DNA from: Paramacrobiotus metropolitanus
Lineage: Eukaryota; Tardigrada; Eutardigrada; Parachela; Macrobiotidae
Length of the DNA stretch: 64,000 nt
Assembly: GCF_019649055.1 (NCBI RefSeq)
Contig: NW_026570256.1
Location: forward strand, 930,001 to 994,000
Direction: 5' to 3'
Part shown: in pieces, positions 58,190-64,000 of the stretch
Layout: each line of letters begins with the position of its first letter
How positions within the stretch are numbered: position 1 is the stretch's first letter
Notes under the pieces: generated by a model
What the model was told of the DNA's origin: nothing
What the model saw: the letters and a program-made list of their open reading frames with translations, nothing else
Databases searched by the model: none
Made by a program: the position numbers and the translations under genes

Positions 58190-60050
58190 GTAATATAAAT
58201 TAGGAAACCACTGAAACCGAAGGCGGAGGAGCTATGGCGCGAGCAAAGCGAAGCGAGCGGAGCAGCAAGTTTCACGAAAAGACTAATGCCATTTTGTTAG
58301 CACATACAGTCTTTCGCTTTTTTTATCTTTATATTACCGTCACAATATTTACTAAAACTAAGTGTTTACTAAAACCAGGATGGAAGAATTAAAAAGTGAT
58401 AGTTTCGTAAAAAACAAGCATTATTCATTCTTTAGGGAGAAAGGCTCTTTTGGAGATCAATGCGAACGGTCATTAATTACCTGTTACAGACATTCGTATT
58501 CGCCGAAGGTGAATTCGAGACACCATGTCGACGTCCTCAATGTCGACTCCCTCCCCACTCCCTCTGTATAAAACAAATTGAACCAGGCATATGATCCGGT
58601 ATCCATATAATATAACCGTATCGGTATCCATATAACCAACGCCATTTTTAGTACATGCATTGCAAGCGAGCCGGTACAATTTAAGTGATTGTAACGTCTG
58701 CAATCATCGCGACTCACCGGCTTTGTTTTCATTTACAGTCAATGTAGTCCATCTAGGCCATTCTGATTATTTATCTGTGGGAAATTCCCAATCTTATCGA
58801 TACAGACTGGGAACAGTAGTTTTGTAACCTGGTGTGAGAATTGTTCTTATGTTGTAGTGAAAGCAGCGATTGTCTTTTACTGTTAGCTTTGTCGAGGTTC
58901 AAGTCTGATAAAAGTTACGAAGGAAAATTCGTATGGAGTAGCTTCGAGGCAGCGGCATGCATGTAGTGTAAATCCATGTACTGTATGTACTGCACGCAGG
59001 CTAACGCAGCTGTTCGCGGCATACGGTCTTAATAATTTCGTAAACTTCATCCATGAACCGTGACAATATTGCGTTAAGCCAAAGGAGCAGAATCTTCAAA
59101 TACAGTTCATGTGTCTCTGCTCTGGCTTGTTCATACAATGAATATAAATTATCGCATTTCTACTGACTTTTGCTACAGACCTACAATTACTGTAAATCAC
59201 AAAGTAAAGACTTCGACAATAAGTAGGTTGCGTTTTGCACGGCCGGACGATTAACGGCAAAATTAACGACAGTTTTGGCGTTGTTAATTTAAGGCTCCGG
59301 TGATTCGCATAAGAGATTGCGTTATGCACTAAACAATTAACAGCGATAGATATTAGCGTGGCGAACTGTTGTGTTTTGACAGTCATTTTTCAATTTTTTG
59401 TATCGATACCGAAACGATTTCATGTTGCACCGTGAAAGTAACAGAATAAAGATTTTTTGTGGTAGAAAAACATAAGGTTAACAGTGGCGTTAACACGTGT
59501 ATGAACGTTTTCACGCAAACACTATTCTAAAGCAGTGTTATCCACTTATTCCATTCTTGAATACAGGACTTCGTTTCTCAGAGGCCTCAGTACAGTCTCC
59601 GTATACTGCTACTCCAATAGTAAACTACTCGAATTACTGTATTTTATTATATGGAATAATTTTTACAATTGTGAAAGTTAAAGTAAAAAGTAAGCCATAT
59701 AAGTGAAAAGTTTAAAGAGACCATTGGCAGCACTAACATTCGAGCAGTACTGTTGTGATTTTCGAAAAATTCGAGTCGAGTGGGCAACTCAGGACTGAAT
59801 GCCCAGGCAGAAATTCACTGGGTACACTGTCTCGCCTGCGCACTCTTCGTGCTCAATGGTCTATATGGGCCCAGTCGTTCATTACTAAATTTCAACGTCG
59901 TTATTAACGAAACGATACCCCCTTCGTTTCGTTAATAACGACGGGTACTGCCGTTTAAACGTTCGTTAATTGTACTCCGTCGTTAATTCTATCGTCAATC
60001 GTACCCCTTCGTTGATACCGCAACCTGCTTAATAAGTTTCCGTGCGCACT
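58190..60050. other. intergenic; receptor-unit remnant and a long hairpin
   Basis: No gene is recognised. About 59040-59150 (AAGGAGCAGAATCTTCAAATAC, TCTGCTCTGGCTTGTTC) is homologous to 47.83-47.91 and 53.18-53.25 kb, marking the right edge of the third receptor unit. A perfect hairpin lies at 59896-59943. Confidence 0.5.
59896..59943. other. perfect 20-bp hairpin, 8-base loop
   Basis: CGTCGTTATTAACGAAACGA, loop TACCCCCT, then the exact complement. Related GTCGTTAAT words follow to about 60020. Confidence 0.8.
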
Positions 60051-60057
60051 GAACCCA

Positions 60058-60758
60058 TTACAAAGCTTGGTATAATCCAAAAGCAGCGAGTCCCATCACC
60101 AGCGCTGTACCACCACCGCGTGTCTTGGATGCCGCGTTGCAGTAATCCGTATCGCAGTAGCAGGCTTGTCCGGTTGTGCCGCTATCGGTTGTTATAGTAG
60201 GCCCGCATGTCATTGCGGCGCCCCAGTTTACGCAGCCCTTCAGAATTATTGCTGCAAATTGAAAGGGGCGCCGTAAATATCACTCTCAGCAATGTGCACT
60301 GGCGGCACAATTCTAAATCTTGTACGTACTTGTGCCATTTCCGGTGATTGTTTCCTTGTAGCAAGCTGGACGGTACGCTACACTGAGATTGAACTGATCT
60401 GGAGGACCGATTATTGTTTCGTTATTGGCGCATGCCTCTTGGACTTCATCGGTGTATTGCAGCTTGTGGTAGCAGGTCAACGAGAAAGTTTGACCTATTC
60501 CAGCTTTAAAGGTTAGGCTGGTGCAAGTGCTACGGTTAATTGTATGGCAAACAGAACTACAGCAACTGATCGCATAGTTTGCAGCACTTTAAGACACCTC
60601 TTTCTGTGTTTTAGCAATACATAAACGATAGCAATACAATACATAATGCGAAAGGTAAGGCGGCATGTTGACAAGCAAAGCAAATGACAGCACTTACTGA
60701 GACTTAGTCCGAGTACAACTACAGCAAGCATACAGAATTTATAAATAATCGAAGCCAT
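60058..60758 (-). CDS. Ly6/uPAR (three-finger) GPI-anchored protein
   Basis: Small cell-surface protein of the Ly6/three-finger fold. Exon 2 (about 60523 to 60330) reads CTSLTFKAGIGQTFSLTC, EVQEACANNET and RPACYKETITG. Exon 3 (60251-60058) reads LKGCVNWGAAMTCG and ends CYCDTDYCNAAS, the signature C-x-C-x-x-D-x-C-N of the family, followed by TRGGG and a hydrophobic tail (TALVMGLAAFGLY) that fits a GPI signal. Exons 2 and 3 join in phase. The 5' end is unresolved: signal-like starts exist at 60758 (MASIIYKFCMLAVVVLG, needing a weak donor) and near 60578 (MRSVAVVLFAIQLTVALA, one base out of frame with the mature protein). Its role is not inferable; relatives regulate receptors or septate junctions. 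Confidence 0.8.
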
Positions 60759-60943
60759 TGTTATTTATATCGCTTGCCCAAAGCAAGAATTGTGTTACAT
60801 AAAATTTAAAGAGCGAGACAAAGTACGACAAATGGATGATCGGCAGTGCCGTCGTAGAGAATTTGACAGCATTATAAGCCTGCACTCACAATGCTTATAA
60901 GTCTCTTATCAAGGAACTAAGAAACCTAAGATGCGTTGAAAAC

Positions 60944-61660
60944 AATGGAACAGTCAAAACTGAGACAAACAGAAAGCGATAAGTAATCATAAGTTGTAGG
61001 ACAAATTTGTGTTTGTCGCAAGAAAGATAAGACTTATTACCGGACAATCCCTACGTTCTCACGGACGACAAAACTTTATTTGTCTATGATAAACTACAAA
61101 TCTCGTTGATTACTACCATGTTACGTGCGTATAGGTACCCGGTTATCTATGTAATGCACCGTATGGAGAGAAATGGCGATCAGAATGTTGTTTAATGTTT
61201 CACCGTGATCAAAATCCACTGGAGGGAAGTTAAGTCCTGTTTCCAACCTTATCAAGTTTGCGATAAAACTAACTATTTTCCCGAATCGCATTCAAAAATG
61301 TCACAAACGTCGCACTTGTATGAATGAGCCGCTATTTAACGTGGCTTGGAAATGTCAACACCATTCTTGGTTTAAATATTATGGAAATGTTTACATTTCT
61401 GTTCACTATTCAGTCGGCTGATGCTTTGACTGAGAATATTATCAGCAGCGGACTTCAGATAGTCTGTTTAGACGCGAAAACTACGCCGCCGCGGTGTACG
61501 AGTACATATTTCGTGCTAAACGCAACCTAATTCATGCCAGTTATCTTTGCAGAGACAAAGAGAGTGCTCAATGAAAATGTTACCGAGATTAATTTTCAAA
61601 GAAAGATTATGTTTGTGACTTTGTTATCAAGCACTGCTCCTTAATGCGATCTGTTCGCCT
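60944..61660 (+). pseudogene. decayed upstream gene, right-arm copy
   Basis: Counterpart of 14.43-15.24 kb. MEQSKLRQTESDK ends at once in a stop. A 68-codon ORF at 61324-61530 contains a hydrophobic stretch (NIMEMFTFLFTIQS) but differs in frame from the left arm beyond it. The product is unknown. Confidence 0.3.
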
Positions 61661-62170
61661 TCACACCGAGCTTGCCTTTGACCCGATTGCTGCTTTACAA
61701 ATATCGATGAACTACCGGTTGATCACACTAGTATTAGGTCACATACCTAATCAGCCCTGGTAACAATATCTTCATTCGCACCCCGGTCTTCGGCAATCAC
61801 GCAAGGAAAGCGCCTGATAATTCGATTGCTCATCATCAAGCAACAGAAGTGTATTGGATCTGATAGAACGACTGCGTGACAGCGATTACTTTTTGATCGA
61901 TCGTTTCTACTTTTCTACTGGGTTTTAAAACTACGAAATTATGATCACATTTTTCCTGGACCACCTTGAAACAAGGTTTTAAATGAATGTATTTTTGTGT
62001 GAAATTCAGACCATTGCGGTTTATTTCATTAGGGACTGTCGCTCAAGCTCTCAAAGCAAATAATTATCACCACGTATACGGGTGTGTCACTTTTGCACAA
62101 AACACTGGTCTGATCATTTTGTGTGATGTGTTAACTAAGCGTCACTGACGATACACCGATACAGCGAACT

Positions 62171-63887
62171 ATGTCTAATGGGAATTCTTCCTGTCTTCTT
62201 CGCACCGGTTTTGGTAAGAATCTCCCCTTGCTCCTGTTGTGTTGCGCATTATTTCTGGCAGTCTTCTACTTGTGGTACATAAACGGACCTCGTCAAAAGT
62301 GTCCGAATTTCGCCGCTCCCGTGATTATTATAAGGAAAGACGTTTTTTGCAACGAAAGTGGTTTCTTTGACTCACTGACCCAACGCTCAGTTAAACTGAT
62401 TGCGTTCTACGGTGGCAGCGATATGATAACCGCCACCGGCAGCGTACCAGTGTGCGAGGCGAAACCCAGTACATTGATGGGCCGACGAAATATTTCGAAG
62501 TAAATAAAATCCGACGAGGAAATTGAGGCTGAGAATCCGCATGTGAAACAGGGCGGCAGCTATCGCCCGAAGCACTGTGTCCAGCGAGGTCGAATAAAAG
62601 TGGCGGTGGTGGTGGCCTACCGGAACCGCACGGAACATCTGCGTAGGTTATTGGTTGTTTTCAGCGGAGCACTGACTGCAATAATCGAAGTAACGCTTTG
62701 ATAGTTGCAGGTATTTTATAATTTACGATTTGTAGAAATTTTGCTGAACAATCTACATCCGTTTCTTCAACGACAGCAGCTAGACTACATCATTTTTGTT
62801 GCGGAACAAGCCGGGAACACAACATTCAACCGAGGTAAAGGAAACAATAATGCCATGACTTTTATTGTTGGAAAACGTTTATGGTATGGGTCAAAACAGT
62901 GTGAAGTAAATCCAATGTGAGTGTAACTTTGCTGAACAAAATGCCGTAATCGGCAATGAGACTTAATCATAGTGGCCCATTTAGGTGTCCCTACAGTCCC
63001 GTTAATGTCCGTTGGCCGTTCCAGTAGCTTTTGGGCTTTTATTAACGTTAAGGTTTGATTCTGTGCTCTTAATTGTTAGGCAAACTTTTCAACGCGGGGT
63101 TCCTAGAGGTCAACAAATTTCCCGGTTACAGTTGTTTTGTGTTCCATGACGTAGACCTCTTACCGGAAAACGACCATAATTCATACTTTTGTCCCACGAT
63201 ACCGACTCTTTTAGCCAGTGTGATGGATAAAAATCAGTACAAGCCGTATTACGGCAATTATTTTGGTGGAGTTGTATCATTTGCTCGCCGTCATTTCCAG
63301 CAAATCAACGGTTTCTCCAATGTTTACTGGGGCTGGGGTAAGCCATTATACTAGAAAATTGTGTACAGCGTTTTTGTTGATAGTAAAACGGAAAGAAAAA
63401 TAAATCGGAACACTAACATGCATTGTACGCTTGAGATTTCAACCAGTGCGCTGTGTGCAACAGAACTAATAAATCCGCTTTTCAATAAAGCGCTTTTAGT
63501 AAGATTGTTCACAATGTACGAGTAGAATTACACAGGGGTCGGCGAAAGTAGTATTATGCTATGTTATAAAATTAATAGGTATTGACCCCATCAAAAGTAA
63601 AACAACGTTTAATTTTTTATGGTTCTGAAGACGATGACTTGGGCGCGCGGGTCCGGACGAAGCTGGGGAAGCCCGGAAGAATGCCCTTCGACATTGGCCG
63701 GTACACCATGGTTAAGCACAACAGAGATCCTAGCAATCCAACCAATCCCAAACGTCATGAACTAGCCAAAAACGCCGCACAGAGAATGGAGATCGATGGC
63801 TTGTCGAATGTCAATTATACGGTGTTGCATTCCGAGCTGCGGCCACTGTACACTTGGATTCTGGTGGATCTGGGTAAACCACCGTGA
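62171..63887 (+). pseudogene. beta-1,4-galactosyltransferase family, copy 2 (dead)
   Basis: Exons 62171-62642, 62736-62834, 63080-63337 and 63622-63887 correspond base for base in length (472, 99, 258, 266) to copy 1. The signal anchor, NPHVKQGGSYRPKHC, LQRQQLDY, FHDVDLLPENDHN, YWGWG and SEDDDLG are all present. An in-frame TAA at 62501-62503 follows RRNIS. The last intron ends TTTTATG|GTTCTG where copy 1 has TTTAAAG|GTTCCG, so the AG acceptor is gone. Two unrelated lesions argue for loss of function. Exon 3 is intact here and broken in copy 1. Confidence 0.85.
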
Positions 63888-64000
63888 CTCGTTATCGTTC
63901 CAGTTGGGTCGAGAAAACTGCCAAAGTTGTTAAAATTTGCTCAGATAAAGTGTGCTCCAAAAATGTCATTGTATGGTACAATACTGTATACAACAATACT

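Larger units (their letters stand above)
60944..63940. repeat. inverted duplication, right arm
   Basis: Reverse-complement match of 11560-15240. It starts at CAATGGAACAGTCAAAACTG and ends after the last exon of galactosyltransferase copy 2. The arms are clearly diverged (substitutions and indels throughout), so this is an old duplication and not a fold-back assembly artefact. Confidence 0.85.

Noticed and set aside
58362-58571. 69-codon ORF after the receptor array
   Set aside because: No recognisable domain. It lies in sequence without coding features.
60182-60364. 60-codon minus ORF within the Ly6 gene
   Set aside because: Runs across the intron between exons 2 and 3 in a different frame from the Cys-rich exons.

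Overview
The window looks like nuclear DNA of a small ecdysozoan animal, most likely a tardigrade. Genes are split by short GT-AG introns and there are no operons. It encodes a nuclear pore scaffold protein, beta-1,4-galactosyltransferases, a Ly6/three-finger protein, a CAP protein and a tandem family of gustatory-receptor-like seven-pass proteins. It also has two enzyme types patchily distributed in animals (a GH19 chitinase and a berberine-bridge-type FAD oxidase). The tardigrade assignment is an inference from this mix.

Layout. 1-7752: two nearly identical ~1 kb direct repeats (1-1025 and 6720-7752) flank a frameshifted CAP gene and an unrecognised secreted-protein gene; many one-base homopolymer differences suggest a poorly polished contig edge. 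7.75-10.6 kb: a minisatellite and a broken multi-pass membrane gene. 11.6-15.2 kb: a beta-1,4-galactosyltransferase on the minus strand, which is one arm of an inverted duplication whose other arm lies at 60.9-63.9 kb. 15.6-28.4 kb: NUP188 on the minus strand; its 20 exons splice cleanly into 1774 codons. 29.7-31.3 kb: a DNA transposon with inverted ends. 31.5-38.4 kb: a non-coding array of nested short TIR transposons, 9-bp satellite blocks and a recurring hairpin. 39.0-42.1 kb: the FAD oxidase, with a MITE whose target-site duplication is the splice donor. 43.2-44.2 kb: a secreted GH19 chitinase. 44.7-59 kb: a receptor array best read as three tandem copies of a two-gene unit (three intact genes, two broken genes and one relic reduced to its ends). 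60.06-60.76 kb: a Ly6-like gene.

No operon-like cooperation is visible. The themes are local duplication and decay (receptors, galactosyltransferases, the 1 kb repeat) and dense non-autonomous transposons, several with readable target-site duplications or an empty site elsewhere in the window. Frameshifts at homopolymers may be assembly errors and should be checked before any gene is called dead.
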